DNA of 64,000 nt from assembly GCF_000817815.1 (NCBI RefSeq), contig NZ_JPRD01000049.1, positions 62,001 to 126,000 of the forward strand. Direction: 5' to 3'. Under the pieces are notes generated by a model. That model was not told where the DNA came from. It did not search any database and saw nothing but the letters and a program-made list of their open reading frames with translations. The position numbers and the translations under genes are program-made. Source of the DNA: Vibrio owensii CAIM 1854 = LMG 25443. GTDB taxonomy: Bacteria; Pseudomonadota; Gammaproteobacteria; Enterobacterales; Vibrionaceae. Below, piece by piece: positions 9,502 to 17,240 of the stretch; position 1 is the stretch's first letter; every line of letters begins with the position of its first letter.

Positions 9502-9515
9502 AGTAGCTCCTTGTC

Positions 9516-10148
9516 TTATTTTGGTTGTTTTAGCAGATAGTTGATGGTGTCAGCCATAGCTTCAACGGTTTCGTGACCACCAGTGATCACTTGGTATTTA
9601 CCGTTTACGATAAACGCTGGAACTGAGTTAATTTGACCACGAGTTGTGATCTCTTCTGCTTTGGTGATGTATTCAAACAGTTTTGCTTGTTGCGCGTCAT
9701 CTAGTTTGTATGGGCTTACTAGGTTGCGAGACTCAAATGCTTTCTCAACTGCCGCTTGGCGTTCGTCTGCTGTTGCATCTGCACCCATTTGAACTGCGGC
9801 AAACAGCTCTTCCATAAATGCTTTGTCTGGTGTGCCGTTAACTTGCATTGCTGCTGTGTAGAAGATGATCGCGCTGATCTGTGCACTCTCGTTAAAGGTA
9901 ACGTGCATCTTCTCAACTTTTTGTTCTGTCAACGATTCAATCTGGGGAACGAACTGTTCCATCGTACGACAGTGGCCGCAAGTTAGAGAGAAAACTTCAG
10001 TAACTGGCGCTAGGTTGTATTCAGCAAGAGAAACAGGCAGCTCTTCGTACTGCTTGCCTTGTTGTGGCTGACTATTGCCGTTATCACAAGCTGTAAGGGC
10101 AAATACTGCCGCAAAAAGTGCAGCGCCTTTAGAAATAGTTTTAAACAT
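9516..10148 (-). CDS. DsbA-like thiol:disulfide oxidoreductase, predicted lipoprotein
   Basis: A 210-aa thioredoxin-fold oxidoreductase of the DsbA family, expected to form or shuffle disulfides in the periplasm. The active site is CGHC (Cys57, Cys60) after VFSLT, and the cis-proline loop is VPAF in QINSVPAFIVNGKYQV. Between them is the helical insert typical of DsbA. The signal sequence ends in ALTAC (Cys21), a lipobox, so it should be lipid-anchored, unlike soluble E. coli DsbA. An Asp at +2 (CDN) would favour inner-membrane retention by the Lol rule known from E. coli. It is the first gene of a likely operon with the FKBP gene. CGHC differs from the CPHC of classical DsbA, so it may have a different redox potential. 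Confidence 0.87.
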   Translation of the reverse strand: MFKTISKGAALFAAVFALTACDNGNSQPQQGKQYEELPVSLAEYNLAPVTEVFSLTCGHCRTMEQFVPQIESLTEQKVEKMHVTFNESAQISAIIFYTAAMQVNGTPDKAFMEELFAAVQMGADATADERQAAVEKAFESRNLVSPYKLDDAQQAKLFEYITKAEEITTRGQINSVPAFIVNGKYQVITGGHETVEAMADTINYLLKQPK

Positions 10149-10265
10149 GGGTCAGGCTCTAAATAGTAAAATTGTTGCTAGTTTATCGGTTAACGGTATC
10201 GACGAAAACCATTAATACGGCTTGTTACACTAAAGTGAGACAATCGGAGAAAGTTTAGACAAAAC

Positions 10266-10424
10266 ATGGCTATGACGAGTCAATTAACGGCTTCAATGCT
10301 TGAAAAATCGAAGATTTCGACCGTTACAAAGATCGCTCTTGATAAGTGCAACATTGGTATTCTGTCAATCATCATTGATGACGTTAGACAAATGAGAAGT
10401 GAAGTCATAACGTTGGCACGATAG
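10266..10424 (+). CDS. Possible small ORF, 52 aa, unknown
   Basis: An open frame in the gap before the OmpA-like lipoprotein encodes MAMTSQLTAS through VITLAR. It is a mixed amphipathic sequence with one hydrophobic stretch (NIGILSIII). No good ribosome-binding site is seen: GGAGA lies about 17 nt before the ATG. The last codons overlap the predicted sigma-54 promoter of the next gene, which argues that at least one of the two calls is accidental. No family is recognised. Of the 370-bp gap, this ORF and the promoter are all that can be pointed out. Confidence 0.2.
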   Translation: MAMTSQLTASMLEKSKISTVTKIALDKCNIGILSIIIDDVRQMRSEVITLAR

Positions 10425-10429
10425 GTGCT
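10414..10429 (+). promoter_or_regulatory. Predicted sigma-54 (RpoN) promoter
   Basis: TGGCACGATAGGTGCT matches the -24/-12 consensus TGGCACGNNNNTTGCW with one mismatch. The invariant GG and GC dinucleotides have the correct 10-nt spacing. It lies about 90 bp before the start of the OmpA-like lipoprotein gene and points towards it. The match is seen in sequence; activity is inferred. Confidence 0.6.
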
Positions 10430-10520
10430 TGGTAAATGGGATGAAATGGTAAAAAGCACTAAAGTTTGGACGATTTGAGCCGACACAGTGAACAGGAATT
10501 CATTCTACGTTGGTAACGGT

Positions 10521-11144
10521 ATGAAGCATTGGTTTTTAGTGGCATGCGGCCTTTTAGCTGGATGTGGCAGCATTAATTCAGATATGGTTCCGGGCGGTAA
10601 TATGTTGGATACCGCTCCTCGAACTAACTCAGAACTTAGACACCCAGAGTGGGGTTATGCGAAGTCTTACGCATCAACACCTCGCTATGTGGCTCAAGCA
10701 CCGAGCACTATGGGAAAAAAGTCACAGGGCGTGACGTCACTGGAGATGTTTTTAAATAGGCATCAAATCGCCCACGAAACCATCAGTGGCGACCACCTTA
10801 TGGTGCGTTTGAAAGAACAGGTACACTTCCAAACTGGGTCTGCGAGATTATCATCACAGTCAGAAGATTGGTTACGTAATCTAGGGCATTATCTTGCTGG
10901 ACGTGCGGATGTCGATGTAGTGATTGATGGCCATGCGGACAGCACAGGCGCAGCAACCTTTAATGATTCTCTGTCTGAGAAACGTGCTCGCGAAGTTGAA
11001 AAGCAATTGTTAGCCACAAGCTTGCCGCGCCAACGAGTCTTCTCGCGTGGTTTTGGTGAATATGTACCCCAGTGCAGTAATGCAACGGCAAGTGGTAAGG
11101 CGTGTAACCGCCGCGTGGAATTGATGTTGATTGTCGATCTGTAA
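10521..11144 (+). CDS. OmpA-family outer-membrane lipoprotein
   Basis: A 207-aa lipoprotein with a C-terminal OmpA/MotB peptidoglycan-binding domain (about residues 105-207: VVIDGHADSTGAATFNDSLSEKRA, then RVFSRGFGEYVPQ and NRRVEL). The signal sequence from the ATG at 10521 ends in LLAGC (Cys15). An upstream GTG at 10488 would add 11 residues before the signal and was rejected. Serine follows Cys-Gly, so export to the outer membrane is expected. About 90 residues of low-similarity linker separate anchor and domain. It may tether the outer membrane to the wall. The sigma-54 promoter ahead suggests co-regulation with motility, nitrogen or polysaccharide genes, but no such gene adjoins it. Confidence 0.87.
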   Translation: MKHWFLVACGLLAGCGSINSDMVPGGNMLDTAPRTNSELRHPEWGYAKSYASTPRYVAQAPSTMGKKSQGVTSLEMFLNRHQIAHETISGDHLMVRLKEQVHFQTGSARLSSQSEDWLRNLGHYLAGRADVDVVIDGHADSTGAATFNDSLSEKRAREVEKQLLATSLPRQRVFSRGFGEYVPQCSNATASGKACNRRVELMLIVDL

Positions 11145-11168
11145 ATTCCCATTGAATCGAAACAAAAG

Positions 11169-11196
11169 AAAAGAGGCACCGTATGGTGCCTCTTTT
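11169..11196. terminator. Rho-independent terminator, bidirectional
   Basis: A 12-bp stem AAAAGAGGCACC / GGTGCCTCTTTT has a GTAT loop. It lies between the convergent OmpA-like and glutaredoxin-like genes. Confidence 0.88.
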
Positions 11197-11222
11197 ACAT
11201 CCGCCAATGTTCTTAGGGGGAA

Positions 11223-11582
11223 CTAGGCAAATTCTTTTTCAATGTAAGCGACGATGTCTGAAGATTCGTAAAGCCATTGCGTTTCGCCATCTTTTTCAAT
11301 GCGAAGACAAGGTACTTTCACTCGCCCGCCACCTTGCTCAAGTGCTTCACGATGTACTAGGTCGTTTTTCGCATCACGTAATTCAATGTTCACGGATTGA
11401 CGCTTCATGGCACGGCGAACTTTTACGCAGAAAGGACAAGCTTCAAATTGGTATAGCGCGTAGTTCTTCGCTTTGTCATCAACGCTTTTTTGTGCCTCTG
11501 CTGAGCGTTTAACGCCACGAGGGGAGAATACAGCGTTGAGAAGTAAGATGATTTTTCCCAAAATCCAACGGATAAACTTCAT
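11223..11582 (-). CDS. Glutaredoxin-like protein with N-terminal membrane helix
   Basis: A 119-aa protein with a hydrophobic N-terminal helix (residues 4-20, FIRWILGKIILLLNAVF) followed by a glutaredoxin/GST-N thioredoxin fold. The redox motif is CPFC (Cys49, Cys52) in FEACPFCVKVRRAM, the cis-Pro is in KVPCLRI, and the glutathione-binding end resembles YESSDIVAYIE. It probably reduces mixed disulfides with glutathione at the cytoplasmic face of the membrane. The frame is open further upstream, but AAGGGATC precedes the ATG at 11582. The first 7 or so codons plus the upstream region are duplicated at 18.74 kb on the far side of the accessory island, so this gene marks the island's left border. 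Confidence 0.85.
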   Translation of the reverse strand: MKFIRWILGKIILLLNAVFSPRGVKRSAEAQKSVDDKAKNYALYQFEACPFCVKVRRAMKRQSVNIELRDAKNDLVHREALEQGGGRVKVPCLRIEKDGETQWLYESSDIVAYIEKEFA

Positions 11583-11797
11583 AATGATCCCTTGATGTTC
11601 AGTAGATGAGTGTCCTTGAATGTCATGCAACGAGCTATAAATTACAGGCCATATATAACAGCCAAAGCAAGCCGTTGCATGAAAGGAAGTAGTCTATCAG
11701 GTGTTTGGTTTTGACAAAACCATGTTTTTTATGAGGAAAGCAGGCGCTTTATCCAGCTAATTAACCCACTGGCTTTTGCTGGGGTTGCTTCTTTGCC
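11561..11797. repeat. Left copy of 237-bp direct repeat flanking accessory island
   Basis: This segment, covering the 5' end of the glutaredoxin-like gene, its upstream region and the 3' end of a neighbouring gene, recurs in the same orientation at 18739-18975 with about 20 base differences and no length change. Weaker similarity continues to about 11840 as coding sequence. The repeat brackets about 7 kb of foreign-looking DNA. Confidence 0.9.
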
Positions 11798-11840
11798 AGG
11801 ACCGAAACTTAATATTAATTCGATACGTTCTGTGTAGTTA
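11729..11840 (-). pseudogene. 3' fragment of a diverged homologue of the 18907-19449 gene
   Basis: Read on the minus strand, the last ~36 codons (ending PGKEATPAKASGLISWIKRL then LSS and stop) correspond to the C-terminus of the intact gene at 18907-19449 (LGKEANPAKASGLISWIKRL then FSL). Further upstream the match weakens (RIELILSFG versus RTDLMQSFY) and then ends. The fragment has no start. It is not an exact copy, which suggests the left flank came from another lineage together with the island. Confidence 0.75.
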
Positions 11841-11875
11841 AATATTGACCAGATTTTGGTAAGTTGCGACAGAGG

Positions 11876-12070
11876 TTAAAAAATATGGCACGGTAAACTA
11901 TACGTTATTGAGTGGGTGAGAGTAAGTGCATCAGTTAAGTGATCTGGCGCGAAATGTGTATAACGCATCGTCATTTCTACATCTGCATGCCCTAGTACAT
12001 CTTGAAATACTAATACGTTACCTCTGTTTATCATGAAGTTACTGGCGAATGTGCGAAACATTAACGCCAA
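11876..12070 (-). pseudogene. Tyrosine recombinase (integrase), C-terminal fragment
   Basis: The 64-residue frame contains the C-terminal catalytic core of a phage-type integrase: RTFASNFMINRGNVLVFQDV, then LGHADVEMTMRYTHFAPDHL. The GH box and the nucleophile Tyr (MRY) are present, but everything before the HxxR region is missing, so the gene is a remnant. It lies just inside the left repeat and is probably what is left of the recombinase that mobilised this region. Confidence 0.8.
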
Positions 12071-12131
12071 TACTTCTCTAGTAGGTGGTAAGTTTTAAGT
12101 AACATTCTATCGATAGAGACGGTAATACACA

Positions 12132-12257
12132 CTATGGCTTGCCTCCAATGTCGTTTTGTTTAAGTGACATTGCTGCTTGATAATAATCTTGAGCTGTAAT
12201 GCATAACCCCAAATCTACCAGTTCGAGTTTTTGCTTATTACTTAAGTTCTTGGTCAT
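12132..12257 (-). CDS. Small ORF, 41 aa, unknown, upstream of integrase fragment
   Basis: The frame runs from MTKNLSNKQKLELVDLGLCI to NDIGGKP. It has a plausible helical composition and reads towards the integrase fragment. The ribosome-binding site is poor (GAGATAAGACACAA before the ATG). No family is recognised with confidence. It might be the N-terminal part of a decayed gene belonging to the same mobile element. Confidence 0.3.
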   Translation of the reverse strand: MTKNLSNKQKLELVDLGLCITAQDYYQAAMSLKQNDIGGKP

Positions 12258-12501
12258 TTGTGTCTTATCTCATACTTAGCTTTTTTAGAGTAGGAGCGGT
12301 ATGCATTTATTTTTCAACTCGGTGAGGGAATTATCGCGTTTGCTCGGTTCATTCCGGTACCGCGTTCCTCCCACGATAACTCGCCTCAAAACGAAAATGG
12401 TTTTTGCACCAGATTCGTTTCTCACTTTGTGCCATCCATTTTTCTGTTTGGCTCAGTTTCTGTGAACAATCACCCGACGCAAAAGCATTCCTGTGGCAGT
12501 G

Positions 12502-12699
12502 TCATAGTAACAATGAGATTTCGATTGTGCCTGCTAGGTGGTTGGTAAATCGCGTCCTTTCTTCTAGCCAGTCATTGGTTTCATTTAACACTTTATATAC
12601 TGTCGAGCGTGCACTTCCTAGTTGCCGCGCAATGTCAGTCGCTCCTACGCCCCGAGCAAAATATGTGGATAAATAAAAATTTGTGACGCATCGTCTCAA
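12502..12699 (-). pseudogene. Serine resolvase/invertase, C-terminal helix-turn-helix fragment
   Basis: The frame contains RGVGATDIARQLGSARSTVY followed by KVLNE, the DNA-binding helix-turn-helix that ends Tn3-type resolvases and Hin-type invertases. The whole catalytic domain with the active serine is absent, and the frame reads on past the usual end, so this is a remnant. It shows that a second, unrelated recombinase once lay in the island. Confidence 0.75.
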
Positions 12700-13275
12700 A
12701 ACTATAAATTGAATAAATATTCAAAGCTCTTTGTGTGAAATATATTGAAACAAAATGAAATATATAGACACAAATATTCGTTGTGTGCCTTTTAGAGGGA
12801 AGGGTAATTGATTACATTGCGTTATTTAACTAATTTATAAGCATGGTGTTTTGTATATGTTTTTTTTTGATAAAATTCTCATTATTCAATTCTCTGAAAA
12901 AGCCTTTGTTCTTTTAGTCCTTATAGAGTCTCGAATTAAGAAAAACAACAACAAATAGAAAATGAATTTATATGTATATTTTTATTATCGCAAAAGCGTG
13001 GCGATGTTTGAAAGTATCTCAATTATATGAAAATAATTGATGTGAAATTTATTTGTGTAGTTTGATTTATGGATCGCTAATTAATGTATGGCTAATTAAT
13101 ATTGACATAATATAAATGCAGGAAATGATTCAAAATCTAACTTATAAATCAAATAAATTTAGCGTAAGTTTTTTCATGACTTAAAAAGAGGAATAGGCCG
13201 TTATTAATCGTAAGGGAAATAAACACTACATGTAACAACTTACATAATCATCAACAAAAATAAGGTTGAATAATC
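12700..13275. other. 576-bp AT-rich non-coding stretch before the 990-aa gene
   Basis: No gene is seen. It holds an interrupted inverted repeat (TTTGTGT at 12730, ACACAAA at 12768) that encloses two copies of GAAATATAT, and two copies of GCTAATTAAT at 13076 and 13091, followed at once by TTGACA at 13102. These could be operator and -35 elements for the 990-aa gene. No clear -10 box was found. Confidence 0.3.
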
Positions 13276-16248
13276 ATGGCTAATACAATTATAAATAATA
13301 AGTTTGATCCGTCAAAAAGAGTATTTTTGAAATACTCGTCACTCTCTGCTATCACCGTTGCGGCAAGTACGGTCTTTGTGCCTAATCAAGTTTTTGCTGC
13401 TGTAAATAACACTTCACTATCATCGAAGTCTCTAACTTTAGAAGAGTTAGAAAATATTAATTTCTATACAAAAGAGACGAGCGCTCTTGCGTTTGCTGGG
13501 TATCCTAGTCAGACCTTCGAACAAGCTATTGATGAAGTACAGTACATAGCAAATGTAATGCTCAACGAATCTATCAAGCATGTGTTTTGTCAAAATCATA
13601 GCGGAATAGCTTCTGAGATGGGAGACGCTATATGGCCAAAAGAAGCAATTATTAATATGGCTGATAATAATGACTCCGTTTGGCAAATCATAAGTAGACA
13701 TCGAGTGTACTTAGAAGAAATTATGCCTGAGTATATTGCACAAATGATACAAAGCTCATTCCAAGATGAAGCTAAATTAAGCCAGATAAGTCGTGATGAA
13801 AGACATCAGCTTAACTCTTGGGATATGTATGGTATTTTAAAGAATATAGCGGAAGAAGAAGAATCTCAAAAGTTTCATAATCTTATGGCTGATTTCTACA
13901 ATATAGCCGTGGATTTTGCAACCGATTCTGGAGCAAGTAAACTGGCTCAGTATAAATTATCCAACCCGACATCATGGGCGGTAGATTTATATAAATCGGT
14001 TCTCGAGGATGTAAGAGTAGAAGCAAGAATGGATTCTATGCTCATAGAGAATGACCTCTATGAAGAAAATCAACATAATACACTTAGCCTCGTGAGTGCT
14101 ATGAAGATTTTGAATAGTCAGGGCTCAGGTGGATTGTCAGACGAGAGTATAAAGAGGTTCGAAGACACTTTGTACAATACATTTGTTTTAGCAACAAGCT
14201 TGAGCACAAAGTGGGGAAGTCGTTCTGACGAATACTCTGCAGTAAACAATCAACATGTAATAAATGAAACGCTCGAACTACTAAAGAATGATAGCAATGC
14301 TGATATACAAGAGTTTTGGCGTCAATTTTTTAATGAAAATGATGAAAGTGAATTTATTTCTGTACTTACTAATATGGACTCAGAAACCAGCATTTATAGT
14401 GAGGATAGTGTCCGAAAAATTTCAAATATTTATCCAATGTTCAACGATCCCGTTTCCGAGTTCGCTACCTCTGATAAAATACAAACTAGACAGAGTTTCG
14501 TAAATCACAGCCTAAGAGGATCGAATCCCATTATACGATTTACCCAAAGTCGTTTAACCAAGATGATTACTGTTAGTGGTGGTAGAACAAACGCTCCATC
14601 TGCGATACTAAATATGCTTCTTTTCATTGTTGGGACCAGTCACTATGCATGGGCGACTACAGGCTCCGATGAAGAACAAATGGGGTTTGCAGATAAGCTT
14701 GGTATTGGTATTTCAATGTTTGAAACGACTGCTAGCCTTGGCTATTACGCTGCGGTTAAAGCGATTTCTAAGTACATGACTAAAAAGCTACCATCCGAAA
14801 TAGCCAAAGGGGCTATGTATTTTCAAAGGTATGCAAACTTTTGGTTGGGTATGAAAAACACGAATAAAGTGATTTCAAGATTCACAACCAAAATCGCCGA
14901 TGCCATCTTTAGCAACTCAGCTGTAGGCAAATTCCTTGCGAAAGCATCTCTTGTTCTTTCAGTGGTGAGTTTAGGTTTTGGTATAGCGGCTTTAGTTGAA
15001 GCTGGATATTCTGGAGATACAGCAGATATTGTATTTGAAACGCTAAATGTAGTTGTATCAACGGTAGGTGTAATTGCAGGGGTTGGGGCATTAGTCGGCG
15101 CTTCATTTGCAGGACCATTAGGTATAGCAGTACTTGCTGTTGGTGCTGTCATTATGATAGCGCGGTGGATCTATGACTTAACAAGACCAGTGTATGTCGC
15201 AACACCTATCAAGGACTTCACCAATACTGTCGTTGAGCCAAACGGCTATATTTTTGACGAAAAAGGTAAATTCATTTCAGTCGTAAAAGATGAGCGAGGT
15301 TTCAGTTACCTTCAGAATACATCATTGAAAACACTAGAACTTACCTCAGAAGACAACGCTACATTCGAACTAGACCAGTCGATATCAAACTCTCGAGCGG
15401 TCGCAGTATCACATTCCAATGAACGATATGGTGTTGTGTATTCTTTTGAACGATATCTAAATAAAGATAATGCTAAGGCTTGTTATCAGGATTACAACTT
15501 AGTGTCTTCGAATGGTTTTGTTCAAGAGCTTGATTGGGATGGCTCAGCAGACCGAGATATCACTTCTGTTATCGCTGTTGTCGAGTCAGCAGATCGGTTC
15601 TCGAATACAGCAGCACTGTTTTTGTGCAAACTAAGGAGTGGCTCTACCGCCGTTTATATGACAGATGGTTTAGATAGTATGCCAACCTATAAAGTCTCAG
15701 GGTTTGATGCTGATGATGGAGATCTTCAAGATGTTGTCGCCATTAATGGTCAAAACGATATTGCACTGTTAATCGCCACCAAAAAGAACTTATACAGAGT
15801 AAATCGAAACTATACAGTAACAAAGATCAACTCACGCGCTCTTACTGAAGACCAAAGTATCATTCATAGTGTCGAACTTCTAGCTGCTGGGGATATTGCG
15901 CACTTACTATTGAGATATAACCAACAAGATGATCTTACATTAAGACAAGCTCAATTATATACAGTGAGTCGTAGTAGTGATTGGAGCGATTACGATACGA
16001 TTAGAGAAAGCGCCTTCTTTGAACTAAATACAGGCGATAGAGTGCTAAGCAGAGCGGCTATTTATGATTCAACTCTTTGTAATGATTTCTTAGTTGTAGG
16101 CGTTAATAGCTATAGACGAATGAAAGCAACGTTGGACGAAGCTGGGGCTAAAATTATAGGGTTTGGTAACGGTATAGAGCTACCAACCATTTATCCTATA
16201 GATGAGGCGATTCTACTTAAAAATACCTATTTTGGTACTGCCATATAA
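13276..16248 (+). CDS. Large exported protein of unknown function, Tat-like KR signal, toxin-like hydrophobic core
   Basis: The 990-aa product is not recognised. Residues 13-43 look like a twin-arginine signal in which the first Arg is Lys (SKRVFLK, hydrophobic stretch, then VFA-A cleavage site). Residues ~45-410 are acidic and helical. Residues ~445-480 and especially 545-625 are strongly hydrophobic, Gly/Ala-rich and interrupted by GYSGDTAD, as in membrane-inserting parts of some large toxins. The C-terminal ~340 residues are beta-rich with repeated short strands (SVVKDERGFSYL, VVAINGQNDIALLI), possibly propeller-like. It has only a weak ribosome-binding site (AAGG about 12 nt before ATG) and ends at a terminator. 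The gene is more AT-rich than its neighbours and sits alone in the island. A secreted toxin or effector is one possibility; this is inference only. Confidence 0.6.
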   Translation: MANTIINNKFDPSKRVFLKYSSLSAITVAASTVFVPNQVFAAVNNTSLSSKSLTLEELENINFYTKETSALAFAGYPSQTFEQAIDEVQYIANVMLNESIKHVFCQNHSGIASEMGDAIWPKEAIINMADNNDSVWQIISRHRVYLEEIMPEYIAQMIQSSFQDEAKLSQISRDERHQLNSWDMYGILKNIAEEEESQKFHNLMADFYNIAVDFATDSGASKLAQYKLSNPTSWAVDLYKSVLEDVRVEARMDSMLIENDLYEENQHNTLSLVSAMKILNSQGSGGLSDESIKRFEDTLYNTFVLATSLSTKWGSRSDEYSAVNNQHVINETLELLKNDSNADIQEFWRQFFNENDESEFISVLTNMDSETSIYSEDSVRKISNIYPMFNDPVSEFATSDKIQTRQSFVNHSLRGSNPIIRFTQSRLTKMITVSGGRTNAPSAILNMLLFIVGTSHYAWATTGSDEEQMGFADKLGIGISMFETTASLGYYAAVKAISKYMTKKLPSEIAKGAMYFQRYANFWLGMKNTNKVISRFTTKIADAIFSNSAVGKFLAKASLVLSVVSLGFGIAALVEAGYSGDTADIVFETLNVVVSTVGVIAGVGALVGASFAGPLGIAVLAVGAVIMIARWIYDLTRPVYVATPIKDFTNTVVEPNGYIFDEKGKFISVVKDERGFSYLQNTSLKTLELTSEDNATFELDQSISNSRAVAVSHSNERYGVVYSFERYLNKDNAKACYQDYNLVSSNGFVQELDWDGSADRDITSVIAVVESADRFSNTAALFLCKLRSGSTAVYMTDGLDSMPTYKVSGFDADDGDLQDVVAINGQNDIALLIATKKNLYRVNRNYTVTKINSRALTEDQSIIHSVELLAAGDIAHLLLRYNQQDDLTLRQAQLYTVSRSSDWSDYDTIRESAFFELNTGDRVLSRAAIYDSTLCNDFLVVGVNSYRRMKATLDEAGAKIIGFGNGIELPTIYPIDEAILLKNTYFGTAI

Positions 16249-16251
16249 GTG

Positions 16252-16285
16252 AAAAAGGCCACCTTAATCACAGGGTGGCCTTTTT
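16252..16285 (+). terminator. Rho-independent terminator after the 990-aa gene
   Basis: The stem is GGCCACC / GGTGGCC with a 10-nt loop, an A tract before and TTTTT after. It starts 4 bp past the stop codon. Confidence 0.88.
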
Positions 16286-16377
16286 GATTACATCGTACCG
16301 TCCTTAAATAATCTCTACGTTAAGCACACTCAGTGCGCTTACGCACTAACCTTCAAACCAAATATCGGACCCTCTTC

Positions 16378-16929
16378 ATGAAGTACACATTTACAGCAGC
16401 ACCTGTAAAGGACAAGGATTGGCGTGAAGCATCGAAAGTAGCATGGCAGTTTCTTGTAGAGAACCGTCACTGCGAAATTTTATACTATGAGGATGTAGCT
16501 GCACATGTAGGCACAAACTCACGAAATGTTCATCGTGCTCTTGCTTATATTTTGGAGTTTTGTGAGCGCTATAGCCTTCCACCTTTAGCTGGGCTTGTGA
16601 TAAATAAAACCATGCACCGCCATCAAAATCGGCGCATGCCGGGAGGCGGCTTTCGAATACATCATCTTAGTAACTTCTATTACCCAGAAAGTATTGGATT
16701 TGAATCTCTATATCTGCAAGCACTTAAAGAAATCGAGATAATCGAATGGGAGAATGTCCAGTACCAACCCAAACAAAGTAGTTACCTGGAACTAAAGCGA
16801 TATTTGCATGCTCAAAGCCTAGAAAAAGGTAAAGTTCCAGCCCAAATCTCCAGGGGCTGCCTACAGCAATTAGTACGCACAACGAGAAATAACCAAAAAG
16901 GCATGAACAACAAAGATAGGTGCGCATGA
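16378..16929 (+). CDS. Hypothetical protein, possible winged-helix (alkyltransferase-like) domain
   Basis: A 183-aa protein starting at the ATG at 16378; a longer frame from a GTG at 16333 would run through a hairpin and was rejected. Residues ~25-85 (YYEDVAAHVGTNSRNVHRAL, then PPLAGLVIN and PGGGF) recall the layout of the DNA-binding domain of O6-alkylguanine transferase-like proteins (tYgdiA..aG..aRaVgrAL...P..rVv). The methyl-acceptor PCHR is not present. The C-terminal half is basic and not recognised. The gene follows the terminator of the 990-aa gene, so it is probably transcribed separately. It may be a DNA-binding or defence-associated protein of the island. Function is unproven. Confidence 0.5.
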   Translation: MKYTFTAAPVKDKDWREASKVAWQFLVENRHCEILYYEDVAAHVGTNSRNVHRALAYILEFCERYSLPPLAGLVINKTMHRHQNRRMPGGGFRIHHLSNFYYPESIGFESLYLQALKEIEIIEWENVQYQPKQSSYLELKRYLHAQSLEKGKVPAQISRGCLQQLVRTTRNNQKGMNNKDRCA

Positions 16930-17240
16930 GCCTAGTTACTTACTCTCAATGAGATATGACATTAGCACATAATAAATTTGACATTTCTAACTTGCGGAAT
17001 CGAGTGACATTTTAAAATTGTTGCAACAATTGTATTTGATTCTTGGCTCGTTCCTTACCGATTACGTTAAATCGCAAAGTAAAGGCGGACTTTTAGCTCT
17101 AATCTCCTTGTCTGCTCACCAAAAGAGCAAAATCGATGATTTTCTTCCTAACGTACTTTTTAATTGTGCAATTTGGTTAAACTGCATTTCAATTAATGTA
17201 TTTTAATTCAATTGTTTACGCTATATTTCTGCATGGTAGG
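16930..17240. other. 311-bp non-coding stretch left of the IS remnant
   Basis: No convincing gene is present. TGACATTT occurs at about 16979 and TGACATTTT at about 17005, followed by a small palindrome, TTGTTGCAACAA. A 62-codon frame at 17018-17206 lacks a ribosome-binding site and family resemblance. Confidence 0.3.

Noticed and set aside
10280..10486. Minus-strand 68-codon frame in the gap before the OmpA-like lipoprotein
   Set aside because: No ribosome-binding site, no family resemblance, and it overlaps the sigma-54 promoter and the opposite small frame.
17018..17206. 62-codon frame in the gap left of the IS remnant
   Set aside because: No ribosome-binding site, no recognised family, and composition like the surrounding non-coding DNA.
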